NCBI RefSeq assembly: GCF_005116675.2
Contig: NZ_CP050699.1
Span: 2,689,001 to 2,753,000 of the forward strand
Source of the DNA: Desulfosediminicola ganghwensis
GTDB taxonomy: Bacteria; Desulfobacterota; Desulfobulbia; Desulfobulbales; Desulfocapsaceae
Direction: 5' to 3'
DNA: 64,000 nt
The notes beneath the pieces were generated by a model that saw only the letters and a program-made list of their open reading frames with translations, was not told the DNA's origin and made no database searches. The translations under genes and the position numbers were made by a program. Below, one piece after another: positions 45,738 to 54,298 of this stretch (positions are counted from its first letter, which is position 1; every line of letters starts with the position of its first letter).

Positions 45738-46733
45738 GGCGATTGTAAGTGAGTAAAGAGTAAATTATACGGGATAAAAGAAGATGCTCCGAAACGTCAT
45801 CGCTCTATCATGTTCGGCGGTGAGAACGAGGTTCAGTCCGCAATCAGCATCATGGTACTTAAAGAAACTGAAAACACAAGCACGGTCTTACCACATGCCT
45901 TCTGAATTATGAAAAAATGGAGCGATGGTTCGAGCAGGCGGGCAGCACTCTTTCAGCTAAACCACGGAAAAAAGCTGGAAACCTGAAAGGGTAATTTAAA
46001 TCATGATATCAATTATTAAGTCTATAACAGAGTGCAACGTACCCAGGCCAAAGTTGTCGGGTAAACCGAGGTCGTGTATTGTGAAATCGAAAGTTTCATT
46101 TGCAGGCAGTTGCAGAGCTTCGCTCAGATGAGATGCATTGATGATGGTAAAGTGTGGAATTTTTTTGCTCTCGAAGGTAAATCGCAATAATTCTGCATCA
46201 CATGAAGAATTCCAGTTAACGTTCAGCTGCCCGCCCCTTTTTTCAAGTTCAGCCAATATATGATCAAAATATCATTTTTTTCCTCTGTTGAGAGGTTGGG
46301 CTGAATCCGGTGCAATAAATTTTCAAGACCATGGCAAATCCTTTTTTCCTGACCGGCAATACGCTGATTTCTTAATGTATTTGCAGTTGTTTGACCCCCT
46401 GTGGCACACGTGGCTTGTGCATGGAAAACAGTGCAGTTTCGGGATGAAAGAGGAGATTTTTATTCTTGCCATGGTGGCATGAACTCTGTATAAACTCTAT
46501 GCTTTATACGTGTTAATAAAAATCCGGTTCGGAAAGTAATCCCCTATATCACCAGTGTTATCTTTATATTGGGTGCCTGTAAGGGGGGGAGCCAAATGGA
46601 GCATTGAAATACCAGCAGTGTAGGGCTGCTTAGGGCTAAGGATTGTCTGCAGACGTTGCCAATCAGGCGACAGTGTGTATATTCCTTCAAACATTCATTG
46701 TTCTACAAACGAGAGAGAAAACAGGTTGTTACT
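45738..46733. other. Gene-poor kilobase with no convincing gene
   Basis: Only short open frames exist. One at 46256-45996 (minus, TTG start, 86 residues) contains a protein-like stretch, AELEKRGGQLNVNWNSSCD. Its frame extends upstream only as YFDHI before an in-frame stop, and no ribosome-binding site is visible. A plus-strand tail ending at the TAA at 45992-45994 (KMERWFEQAGSTLSAKPRKK) also looks coding-like. Both could be relics of decayed genes; I do not call either as a gene. Confidence 0.4.
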
Positions 46734-47387
46734 ATGTCAAACGAAATAGATTTTGACCATATTATAGGTAAATACAAGTCAGATCCATATGATTACGTCG
46801 ACGTGCATGCCGTTCATACCGGACGAGTGCAGTTCAAGGTGGTTGAAGAGGATGAGGTGAATGCCGCAACAGGCGAGTGGCAGCAGATTCCCGGTTCTTC
46901 ACTTTATGAGATTAACCGCGAGCGTAACCCTAAAATCGTCACTGCCCAGACCAATGGTACCGTGATGAATATCCGCACAGAGCTGGATGGTCAGTTTGTT
47001 GAAGCAGGTGAGAAGTTGATGACTATCAGGCACCCGCTCAAGAAAAAAGAGATCATTGAGTCAATCTTGAAAGATGTTCTCTACCTCTTCCCGGCTCCTG
47101 AGACTGCCAAGTATTTCTTTGCTATGGATATTCAATCGCGCATTGAGAAGAAGGGTGCGAGATCAGTCACCATTGAAAATGGCGACGAGATTATTACCAT
47201 GTCTCTTATGAAGCGTGACACACCGGTTTATTATAAAGGAGAGCGGGGAGTTATCCATTCTGTATATTTTAAGCAAGGCGTCTCTGTTCCCCAGGGTGAG
47301 CCGTTGATTGGTGTTTGTGCTCCCGATAAGTTACCGCTCATCCAGAAGATCATCACCAGGGTCAAAGCTGACTGGGATTCTGAATAA
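46734..47387 (+). CDS. Protein with two degenerate biotinyl/lipoyl-like domains
   Basis: This 217-residue cytoplasmic protein starts at ATG 46734 (MSNEIDFDHI); the frame from 46656 lacks a ribosome-binding site. Residues 68-105 (TAQTNGTVMNIRTELDGQFV, then GEKLMTIRHPLKKK) and about 165-205 (KGERGVIHSVYFKQGVSV, then GEPLIGVCAPDKL) each look like a barrel-sandwich hybrid. The modified Lys of the usual EAMKM is Leu or Asp in both, with a Lys one position later in both (HPLK, APDK). Whether it is modified is unknown. The BirA-like gene follows, 288 bases on. A terminator lies between. Confidence 0.75.
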   Translation: MSNEIDFDHIIGKYKSDPYDYVDVHAVHTGRVQFKVVEEDEVNAATGEWQQIPGSSLYEINRERNPKIVTAQTNGTVMNIRTELDGQFVEAGEKLMTIRHPLKKKEIIESILKDVLYLFPAPETAKYFFAMDIQSRIEKKGARSVTIENGDEIITMSLMKRDTPVYYKGERGVIHSVYFKQGVSVPQGEPLIGVCAPDKLPLIQKIITRVKADWDSE

Positions 47388-47411
47388 ACACTCCTGCGCG
47401 GGAGTGTTTTC
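47386..47411 (+). terminator. Terminator after the biotinyl-like gene
   Basis: AACACTCC (47387-47394) pairs with GGAGTGTT (47401-47408) around TGCGCG, followed by a short T run. It begins inside the stop codon of the biotinyl-like gene. Confidence 0.6.
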
Positions 47412-47675
47412 CCGTGCGTTCTGTTACCTCCAACTCCCATTATTTTGGGGGGGTGAGGTGCTGTTGTTTAATATTTCATCAGCGGATTGCTTGTCATCCA
47501 ACGCAGAGTTAAACATTTCGTATCTGACTCTGTGTTGGCTGGACCTTATATGAACATTGCAGAAATTTGCCTGTCCCATGCAATAGTCTGAAAAGGCACT
47601 ATCCCCAACACAATTGCTAAAACGACCTGGAATCCATGAAAAATCGGATTCGTCGATTTTGGCGAGACATTCATC

Positions 47676-48596
47676 ATGGCCCATAACCAACCCACCCCAG
47701 AACTGCTTGCCGAAGCTTTTGCGAAAGAACTTTCCTTAAGGGAAAAACGCTGTCCAGACATCGATTCTGCTGCAGTGTTGCGCTATGGACAATTTGTCGG
47801 CTCCACCATTGACTGCCATGAGAGCTTGCCCCGGGCCATGGACCATGCCCGCGCCCACGTACATGAGGTAGAATCTCAGGGCGGTTCAGTCGCCAACGGC
47901 AGAGTGATTCTTGCGGATACCATGAGCCGGTCGAAGGGGAGATTTACCCGAGCCTGGCATGCCCCGGCAGGAGGAGTTTGGGGTTGCATGCTCCATGCGA
48001 GCACTCTGCTGGATATTTCAAAACGCTTTGTGCCGCTTGCCGTGGGAGTCGCCTGCTGTGAGGCAATTCGTGAATTTGGCGGTGGCGGGGCAAATCTTCG
48101 CTGGGTCAACGATGTGTTGTTCGGCCAAAGAAAAGTAGCTGGGTTTCTGGTTGAAGGGCATACAGGCGCCTGCTATGGCGAAGAGTATCATCTGGTGGGT
48201 TTTGGGATAAACATCAATAACAATTCGTTCCCGGAAGAGCTTTCCCCCATTGCAACCAGTCTGGCAAAAGAGCTTGGGCGAGAGTTTGATCTAACCGATT
48301 TTACTACTACCTTTCTTGCTAAGCTGGCCTGGAATTTCGGTCTTATCTATTACGAAGAGGCGCAGGAGATGGCCGGCGAGACATACTCAGGCGTTGAAGG
48401 TACTCATCGTTTGTTGGAGAGCTGGCTGTCGCTTTCAAGCACAATAGGTAAGCGGGTTGTGTTTGGTTTTGATGTAATGACCAGCCCGCAGTATGAGGCG
48501 ACCGTCATTGGTGTTGACGACGGTGGTGGTCTGCAGTTGCAGTTTGATGATGGTGCCATGAAGACCGAATATAGCGGCGAGATTCGTTACATCTGA
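47676..48596 (+). CDS. BirA-like biotin/lipoate ligase family protein
   Basis: This 306-residue cytoplasmic protein is of the biotin protein ligase type and lacks an N-terminal HTH. The substrate loop GRGRxGR-x-W of BirA is SRSKGRFTRAW here, with PAGGVWGCML after it. The KWxNDV motif is RWVNDVLFGQRKVAGFLVEG, and VGFGININNN matches the next motif. The C-terminal domain (about 245-306) resembles the BPL_C barrel (VIGVDDGGGLQLQFDDG). It would join biotin to a carrier protein through biotinyl-AMP. Pairing with the degenerate carrier-like protein is notable. Confidence 0.82.
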   Translation: MAHNQPTPELLAEAFAKELSLREKRCPDIDSAAVLRYGQFVGSTIDCHESLPRAMDHARAHVHEVESQGGSVANGRVILADTMSRSKGRFTRAWHAPAGGVWGCMLHASTLLDISKRFVPLAVGVACCEAIREFGGGGANLRWVNDVLFGQRKVAGFLVEGHTGACYGEEYHLVGFGININNNSFPEELSPIATSLAKELGREFDLTDFTTTFLAKLAWNFGLIYYEEAQEMAGETYSGVEGTHRLLESWLSLSSTIGKRVVFGFDVMTSPQYEATVIGVDDGGGLQLQFDDGAMKTEYSGEIRYI

Positions 48597-48696
48597 CCAC
48601 CAGGGTTTACAGGGTATAGCCCTTACCTGAATGACTCATCTGCCATGCCGGGCCCCCGGCACATTTGCGCAACATAATGCTTTTTAAAAATTTGGC

Positions 48697-49497
48697 CTAA
48701 GTCCAGTTCGGGCGTTGAGGCTTGATAGTCTGGCGCAGCATCTTCCATGAGATTATATCCCGTTGCAGGATGTGTTTCCCGAAACGGTGCAGGACGTTGA
48801 GGGCCTCGTAAAGGCTTTTGTCCTGTACTTTTAAACGGTGCAGTTTGTCCAGGGAAGTATCCTGGCAGAGTTGCAGTGTTTTTATGGTGCCGGTGGACAG
48901 GGGAATGGCGGAGCTGAAACCACTGCCCTTACAGGATGTGCATATCAGGCCGCCATGGGCGGTGTTGAAACCAAATGAGGATGAGCTGTCTGCCTGTCCA
49001 TCGTTTCCACAATGAAAACATTGGGAAAAATCTGGTCTGTAACCGATGTAATCATAAAATCTCAAGAGAAAGAGCATCACGATCTGCAGGTGTGAAAGCC
49101 TGGGCCGGGGAAGGCTCAAGTGGTGCAGTGACCAGACGAGCAGTGTGAAGATTCGTTCATCTTCTTCACCTTCCCTGGTGGCGAGGAGGCAAAACTCACG
49201 AAGCACTGAAGCTGCAGTATAAGGAATGATATGAGATCGGAGCGGCAGGAAGGCGGAATGAAGTTCGGCCTCTTCCAGAATGGCAAGCGAACGCGTGTTA
49301 CGCTGTTTCAGTCGCACATGAATAAATGTGAACAGCTCGAGCTTGTTGACGAATCTGCGCTTACTTTTTTTTGCACCTTTGGCGATTGCGGAACTTCTTC
49401 CCCCATGTCGGCAGTAGAGGGTGACAATCAAGTCAGACTCTCCATGATCAAGGGTATCAAGTATGATGCCTTCAGATTCCCGATTGATGGGGGACAT
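48697..49497 (-). CDS. recO: DNA repair protein RecO
   Basis: The 266-residue protein loads RecA with RecR in gap repair. The N-terminal OB fold (SEGIILDTLDHGESDLIVTLYCRHGG) and the C-terminal zinc site with two Cys pairs (CFHCGND and CTSCKGSG) are seen. The start ATG 49497 lies 28 bases beyond the RodZ-like gene, so recO is the last of a three-gene minus-strand set with rodZ and a SurA-like PPIase. Confidence 0.93.
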   Translation of the reverse strand: MSPINRESEGIILDTLDHGESDLIVTLYCRHGGRSSAIAKGAKKSKRRFVNKLELFTFIHVRLKQRNTRSLAILEEAELHSAFLPLRSHIIPYTAASVLREFCLLATREGEEDERIFTLLVWSLHHLSLPRPRLSHLQIVMLFLLRFYDYIGYRPDFSQCFHCGNDGQADSSSSFGFNTAHGGLICTSCKGSGFSSAIPLSTGTIKTLQLCQDTSLDKLHRLKVQDKSLYEALNVLHRFGKHILQRDIISWKMLRQTIKPQRPNWT

Positions 49498-49524
49498 TGA
49501 TCAGAAGAGTCGTTTCAGGAGTTA

Positions 49525-50154
49525 TTAACAAAGGCGGGAGTTGCTGTTGATAGAGAAATATTCTCCTCCCACCTGAAAATAGCCGGTCGAGTTGTCGTTT
49601 TTCTGCTGAGTGACATCGTTATTCCGGTCACCGTCATTATTACCCTCTTCAGACTCGGGAAAAGCTTCTGTTGTTTCGGTGGACTGCATGCCACGAAGTT
49701 TTTCGCTGATAAAAGTAGCCGGATTTATATTGAAATGCCAACATATGCCTGCACCGATCACGATCAGCAAGAGCAGGGCAAGCCCGATGGTTGAAAGCGG
49801 CGAAACCCCTGAAGGTTCAGCCATATTACCAAGCTGTTTCTGGGCTTTCCTGGCCGGAGGGTTGTGGATATCCTGATTTTTGCCAGGTGAGGCGGAGCCT
49901 CGTTCGGCAATGAACCTGGCGATAGTTTCATTCGGGTCCAGCCCCAGTACTTTCGCATAAATATTGTAAAAACCTTTCGCGAAAGCATCGGCCGGCAGAG
50001 CTGCATAATCGTCTGACTCCATTGCTCTAAGGTTTGAACGCGAGATTTTGGTTTCAGTACAGATCCTGTCAAAATCATACCCTTGATTTTTGCGGGTATT
50101 GCGGAGAAACTGGCCTAAAGATTCGTCTACAGTATTAAGTGATTCGTTGGTCAT
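49525..50154 (-). CDS. RodZ-like helix-turn-helix membrane protein
   Basis: This 209-residue protein has an N-terminal HTH_25 domain (about residues 10-85; LGQFLRNTRKNQGYDFDRICTETKIS and MESDDYAALPADAFAKGFYNIYAK), as in RodZ, which links MreB to cell wall growth. A single membrane segment follows at about 122-142 (STIGLALLLLIVIGAGICW). The periplasmic part is short (about 65 residues) and Asn/Asp/Glu-rich, without the usual DUF4115 beta domain, so it is a truncated RodZ type. Confidence 0.82.
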   Translation of the reverse strand: MTNESLNTVDESLGQFLRNTRKNQGYDFDRICTETKISRSNLRAMESDDYAALPADAFAKGFYNIYAKVLGLDPNETIARFIAERGSASPGKNQDIHNPPARKAQKQLGNMAEPSGVSPLSTIGLALLLLIVIGAGICWHFNINPATFISEKLRGMQSTETTEAFPESEEGNNDGDRNNDVTQQKNDNSTGYFQVGGEYFSINSNSRLC

Positions 50155-50195
50155 TTAAGCTATTCCTGTTGTACTTTCGAATAGAGCTGACACTA

Positions 50196-51227
50196 TTACA
50201 GCTTCTGGATGTATGCCTTGTCCTTGAGCTCTTTAACCCACTTTTCGTAAGTTCTTTCTGCCTCAACCTCAAAGAGAGCGCTTCTGATTTCTTCCCGGAC
50301 AGACTCGTAAGATGCTTTTTCGACCAATGCGTCTTCTCCGGCTGATAATACTTTGAAGAATTGATAGCCGGAATGTGTCTCGATTATTTCACTCACTTCA
50401 CCATTATTGAGATCAGCAACCGCACTTCTCATGTCTGATGCCATGTCATCAAGCAGGAAGGTACCAAGATCGCCGCCATCTTCGGCTGATGGCAGATCAG
50501 AGTATTTTTGCGCAAGCGCGCCAAAATCCTGACCTGCGACAACAAGTTTATGGATTCGTTCGGCACGTTTCAGGGCATCTGCCTTGTTGGCGTAGAGCGT
50601 GGCACTGCTCTGGTCGCCTCCATCAGGTGTTTCCCAGCTGAAACCCATTTGTAGAAGATAATATGCACCATTGGCGATTTTGGAGGTGTATTGCTCACGG
50701 TAGTGCTCTTGAATCATGTCTTCGGTGATGACGATTTTTGAGTGAACCTCTGCGCCAACCAGTTTGGACTGTAAAATCTGGCTTCTGAGTGTGGAACGAT
50801 ATGTGGCCTCGTCGAGGCCGGCTTCTGCAAGTTTTACCAGCAGCATCTCTTTGGTAATTCCGTTACGTCTGATGGTGGAGTCGAGAGCTGCATCCACTTC
50901 ACTGTCAGCGACGCGGATATGGTTTTCCGCGGCTTTCTGGGCGATGAGGCGTTTATCAATCAGGCTGTCCAGGATATCTTCCCGCGCATGCATGAGGGTG
51001 TCTTCCAGTTGATTGGCAGGTGTTGTGGCGGCAATACGTTTGAAAACTGTTTTACCTTCCTCATTGAGTTCCGAGAGGGTGATGATTTCGTTATTGACAA
51101 CTGCAACAACCTTATCAACAAGTTGCGCTGCCTGGAGCGGTAGCGGAGTCGTAAATAGTGTAACGAAAGTAAAACATATCAAAGCGGCAACACCGCGTGC
51201 TGCAGAAAATACGGAAATTCTTCTCAT
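50196..51227 (-). CDS. SurA-like periplasmic peptidyl-prolyl isomerase
   Basis: This 343-residue chaperone aids outer membrane protein folding. The signal peptide ends near LPLQAAQ (about residue 34). The SurA N-domain opens with LVDKVVAVVNNEIITLSEL, and one parvulin domain is visible (about 220-310: YSDLPSAEDGGDLGTF and the later HSGYQFFKVLS). E. coli SurA has two parvulin domains; this has one, as is common in Desulfobacterota. It is the first of three minus-strand genes, with 41 bases to the rodZ-like gene. Confidence 0.88.
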   Translation of the reverse strand: MRRISVFSAARGVAALICFTFVTLFTTPLPLQAAQLVDKVVAVVNNEIITLSELNEEGKTVFKRIAATTPANQLEDTLMHAREDILDSLIDKRLIAQKAAENHIRVADSEVDAALDSTIRRNGITKEMLLVKLAEAGLDEATYRSTLRSQILQSKLVGAEVHSKIVITEDMIQEHYREQYTSKIANGAYYLLQMGFSWETPDGGDQSSATLYANKADALKRAERIHKLVVAGQDFGALAQKYSDLPSAEDGGDLGTFLLDDMASDMRSAVADLNNGEVSEIIETHSGYQFFKVLSAGEDALVEKASYESVREEIRSALFEVEAERTYEKWVKELKDKAYIQKL

Positions 51228-51573
51228 AACAGTTTCCTATTGCATGGGGGAGATCACTGGACGGATGTGTCTCTGTCGGGATGGAGCCGTCCGGTATAAT
51301 GGCTGCTTGCACTGAACAGTCATTGGACAGCGGTCCGGGGTTGAGATGTTGCTCGAAGGGACCGCTTTATCACCCATTTTAAAAAAAAAGACATAATAAT
51401 TTGTATTGCAGTGAATAGAAATTAATCGTTTAATAAAATAGATGCAGCCATATCGAGCGCGTTATGGCTGATGTGGCTGACCGTTACGGTTGACATTCCA
51501 TCTCAATCGAATAATCTGACGGCAGAGTATAGCACATGCGATTTGAATTTGAAATCTTCGTGGGAGAGCATTT
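51228..51573. other. Divergent control region between the PPIase and tlpA-like genes
   Basis: No gene is seen. It has two hairpins: AGCGGTCC/GGACCGCT (51329-51336/51359-51366) and CAGCCATA/TATGGCTG (51445-51452/51463-51470). A promoter TTGACA (51490-51495), 16 bases, TAATCT (51512-51517) reads into the thioredoxin-like gene. Confidence 0.5.
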
Positions 51574-52077
51574 ATGAAAAAAATTTCCAGGTCTATTCTT
51601 GTTGGGGCCATCACCATGATGATGACATTGGGTATGGCTGTACACAGCAATGCCGGTTCATCAGCTCAAATGCCTCAGTTCACGCTGAAACGAGCGGTTG
51701 ATGGTATTGAGGTAGACAGCAAGAAGTATGAAGGCAAGGTGTTGCTGATTTCCTTTTTCGCAACCTGGTGCCCTCCATGTATCGAAGAAATTCCGACTTT
51801 TATGGATCTGCAGAAGACCTATGGGGAGGATAAGTTCTCGATCATTGCCCTCTCTGTAGATCAGGGGGGTCCAGCAACCGTGGCAAAGCTGGTGAAAAAG
51901 AAGAAGATTAACTATCCGGTACTGATGGCAGACAACGAGACCATGCAAAACTTCGGTGGCGTCTATGGAGTACCAGTCTCATTTCTAGTTAATGCGAAGG
52001 GGAACGTCGTAAAAAAATATCCTGGCTATGTTCCAAAATCGACACTGACCAAGGATATAAAGAGTATAATGGACTGA
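51574..52077 (+). CDS. TlpA/ResA-like periplasmic thiol-disulfide oxidoreductase
   Basis: This 167-residue secreted thioredoxin has a signal peptide (ILVGAITMMMTLGMAVHSNAG). The redox site FFATWCPPCIEEIP is present, with the cis-proline loop GVYGVPVSFLVNAKG. Such proteins reduce apocytochrome c or other periplasmic disulfides, taking electrons from a CcdA-type protein like the one at 14426. GGGAGAG precedes the start. It is followed by a separate promoter for the small secreted protein. Confidence 0.92.
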   Translation: MKKISRSILVGAITMMMTLGMAVHSNAGSSAQMPQFTLKRAVDGIEVDSKKYEGKVLLISFFATWCPPCIEEIPTFMDLQKTYGEDKFSIIALSVDQGGPATVAKLVKKKKINYPVLMADNETMQNFGGVYGVPVSFLVNAKGNVVKKYPGYVPKSTLTKDIKSIMD

Positions 52078-52108
52078 TACCCTATCGATTTAGCTACGAG
52101 AAGAGCGA

Positions 52109-52137
52109 TTGACAACTTTCAGGTAAAATAGTATCTT
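52109..52137 (+). promoter_or_regulatory. Promoter of the small secreted protein gene
   Basis: TTGACA (52109-52114), 17 bases, TATCTT (52132-52137), about 97 bases before the start codon. A further AT-rich palindrome (AGTATACT near 52152) lies in the leader. Confidence 0.6.
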
Positions 52138-52233
52138 AGAGGTTAACTAAATAGTATACTACGCTGTGGTTATACTTAGTTTTCAAACCGGATGGGTGTC
52201 CGGCAATTACATGAGACCTCAAGGAGATTTGTC

Positions 52234-52440
52234 ATGAAAAAAACTATCGTATTGGCGATGGCTATGATGTTCGCACTGAGTACCGCTGGTTCTGTTTTTG
52301 CAGCTAAACTGAAGTGCACCGTTGATGCAGTTGATGGCGACAAGGTAACAATGACCTGTGAGAATGCAGATAAATTGGCACCTGGCGACAAAGTCAAAAT
52401 AACCCCTCCTAAGAAGGGAGCTGCTATCGAGGGTTGCTAA
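52234..52440 (+). CDS. Small secreted protein with three cysteines, function unknown
   Basis: The product has 68 residues. ATG 52234 has AAGGAG seven bases upstream. The signal peptide ends at VFAA (about residue 24). The mature part, about 45 residues, has strands with KCTVDAVDGDKVTMTCENADKL then APGDKVKITPPKK and a final Cys. The GDKV-x-hydrophobic repeats suggest a small beta barrel. It has its own promoter and strong terminator, which suggests high expression. I do not recognise a named function. Confidence 0.8.
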   Translation: MKKTIVLAMAMMFALSTAGSVFAAKLKCTVDAVDGDKVTMTCENADKLAPGDKVKITPPKKGAAIEGC

Positions 52441-52473
52441 TTGACATAGTCCTTCGTTTTCGTTATTCTGTCG

Positions 52474-52512
52474 GGTCGGTTGATAGCTTTATCAACCGAC
52501 CTTTTTTTTTGT
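52474..52512 (+). terminator. Terminator of the small secreted protein gene
   Basis: GGTCGGTTGAT (52474-52484) pairs with ATCAACCGACC (52491-52501) around AGCTTT and runs into a long T tract. Confidence 0.93.
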
Positions 52513-52566
52513 TGTCTCCTGACAAATATCAGGTAACAAAAACAATTTACCCTTCAGGACTATATT

Positions 52567-53373
52567 GTGGAACTTTTTAAAGCCATAACTTTGGGAATTA
52601 TTCAAGGGTTGACCGAATTTCTTCCAATCTCAAGCTCTGGCCATCTGGTGATTTTTTCTGAATTGCTGGATTTTGAGCACCAGGGGGTAGTCTTTGACGT
52701 TTTTCTTCATCTGGGGACGTTGTTTTCAGTGGTTGTGGTCTTTCGTAAAGATATCTGGGCGATGATTGTGGCTCCATTCAAGGTTTGGAGCGGTAACGGT
52801 GATGAAGAGAGTCGCATGTATCTGAAGTGGGATTTCTATGTGATCCTCGCCACTTTGCCAGCGGTATTCGTAGGCCTGTTTCTGAAGGGAAGTGTCGAAA
52901 GTTTATTTCGTAACCTGAATATTGTCTATTCAATGTTGCTGATTACAGGAACAATCATGTTGCTGTCAAAATATGTTCAGGATCGTGGTAAAGAGCTTAA
53001 TCTTCCACGGAGCATTCTCATAGGTTGTGCCCAGGCGTGTGCTATAATGCCGGGGTTGTCGCGTTCCGGCTCGACTATCTTTGTTGGCATGTTGCTTGGA
53101 ATAAACCGTGAGGTTGTTGCTAAGTTCAGCTTTATCATGTCTATCCCTGCTATTGTCGGGGCTAGCGTATTGCAGTCCCGTGAACTGTTTGCAGAGCCTC
53201 CCCCCAGGGAAATGCTTTTCAGTCTCGGTATTGGTACAGTGGTTTCTGCAGCAGCCGGATATTTTGCTATCGTTTTGCTGCTTGATCTGGTACGTCGAAA
53301 CCGTCTGCAATATTTTGGCTACTATTGTCTGGCCGTCGCTGTGCTGGGTTTTGCTCATCAGCTGTTTGGGTAA
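52567..53373 (+). CDS. uppP: Undecaprenyl-diphosphatase UppP (BacA)
   Basis: This 268-residue inner membrane phosphatase recycles undecaprenyl pyrophosphate to the lipid carrier for cell wall synthesis and gives bacitracin tolerance. The family signatures GIIQGLTEFLPISSSGHL (residues 10-27) and PGLSRSGSTI are exact. The start is GTG. It is followed after 42 bases by the methyltransferase gene on the same strand. Confidence 0.96.
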   Translation: MELFKAITLGIIQGLTEFLPISSSGHLVIFSELLDFEHQGVVFDVFLHLGTLFSVVVVFRKDIWAMIVAPFKVWSGNGDEESRMYLKWDFYVILATLPAVFVGLFLKGSVESLFRNLNIVYSMLLITGTIMLLSKYVQDRGKELNLPRSILIGCAQACAIMPGLSRSGSTIFVGMLLGINREVVAKFSFIMSIPAIVGASVLQSRELFAEPPPREMLFSLGIGTVVSAAAGYFAIVLLLDLVRRNRLQYFGYYCLAVAVLGFAHQLFG

Positions 53374-53415
53374 AACCAGCGAATTTTTTTAATCGTTGCT
53401 GAATACAAGGTAATT

Positions 53416-54108
53416 ATGGATATTCGAACTCTTCCCGAACTAGAACGGGACATTTACAATAGACTGCGCAAGAAATACTCACTCACTTTCGACCGTTTGA
53501 AATTCGGTGAAGATGCTGTCCGCCTCTTAACCGTTGCCGATCTCGAAGAAGTTCTTGATGGCAAAGATCCCTTTGCGAACGTTTCTGAATTCCCATTCTG
53601 GGTAAAGTTGTGGGAGTCTGCAATAATCCTTGCCTATACCCTGCACGGATTACCGAACAGTGGCGGAAAGCGTCTGCTCGAAGTGGGGGCGGGGTTGGGT
53701 GCTCCCGGCCTGGCTGCGGCAGTGAACGGATTTGACGTCACCATCACAGACTATGAAGATGTTATTCTCGATTTTCAGCGTGTCAGTGCCGCCGCGTCAG
53801 GCCTGGACAATGTCAAATGTTCCATGCTTGACTGGTTGGATCCGCCGGAGATGGAGCCGTTTGACGTGCTTGCCGGAGCAGAAGTTCTCTTCAGGGAAGA
53901 GTTTTTTCAGCCATTACTTGATGTCTTTAATACGTACCTCAAAAAAGACGGTCTGATTTTCCTGGCGCACGATGCCAGGAGGCAGAGCCTGCCGAAGTTT
54001 CTTGAACTTGCCGGCAAGGATTACGAGATTGCGGGTAAGGCACAGCAGTTCAGAAAAGATGGCAAGGATGTCACAATAATTGTCAATCGTCTCAGAAAAA
54101 AGGCATAA
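53416..54108 (+). CDS. Class I SAM-dependent methyltransferase (METTL21/lysine-type)
   Basis: This 230-residue protein carries the SAM motif RLLEVGAGLGAPGLAAAV (about residues 81-98) and a post-motif acidic loop (VTITDYEDVILDF). FPFWVKLWESAIILAYTL before it is typical of the METTL21/FAM86/nicotinamide-methyltransferase-like group, which methylates proteins or small molecules. The substrate is unknown here. It probably shares a message with uppP. Confidence 0.82.
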   Translation: MDIRTLPELERDIYNRLRKKYSLTFDRLKFGEDAVRLLTVADLEEVLDGKDPFANVSEFPFWVKLWESAIILAYTLHGLPNSGGKRLLEVGAGLGAPGLAAAVNGFDVTITDYEDVILDFQRVSAAASGLDNVKCSMLDWLDPPEMEPFDVLAGAEVLFREEFFQPLLDVFNTYLKKDGLIFLAHDARRQSLPKFLELAGKDYEIAGKAQQFRKDGKDVTIIVNRLRKKA

Positions 54109-54298
54109 TAATTTCCAGTTAATGCATCTGATTTATCGATAAACCTGCAGCGAGCTGGGTTGCTTTTGGTAGCGTTTAACCCAACTCAAGCAGAGTTTGA
54201 TAGATGGTTTCCGATTTTATTGTTGTATATTTGCTGATAATCAGAGCGTTTTTTTTTGTATCTACATTGTAGCCTGTAGCAGTCCCCAAGGAGATACT

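Noticed and set aside
45996-46256. 86-codon minus-strand frame with protein-like residues
   Set aside because: TTG start without Shine-Dalgarno and an in-frame stop a few codons upstream; kept only as a possible relic.
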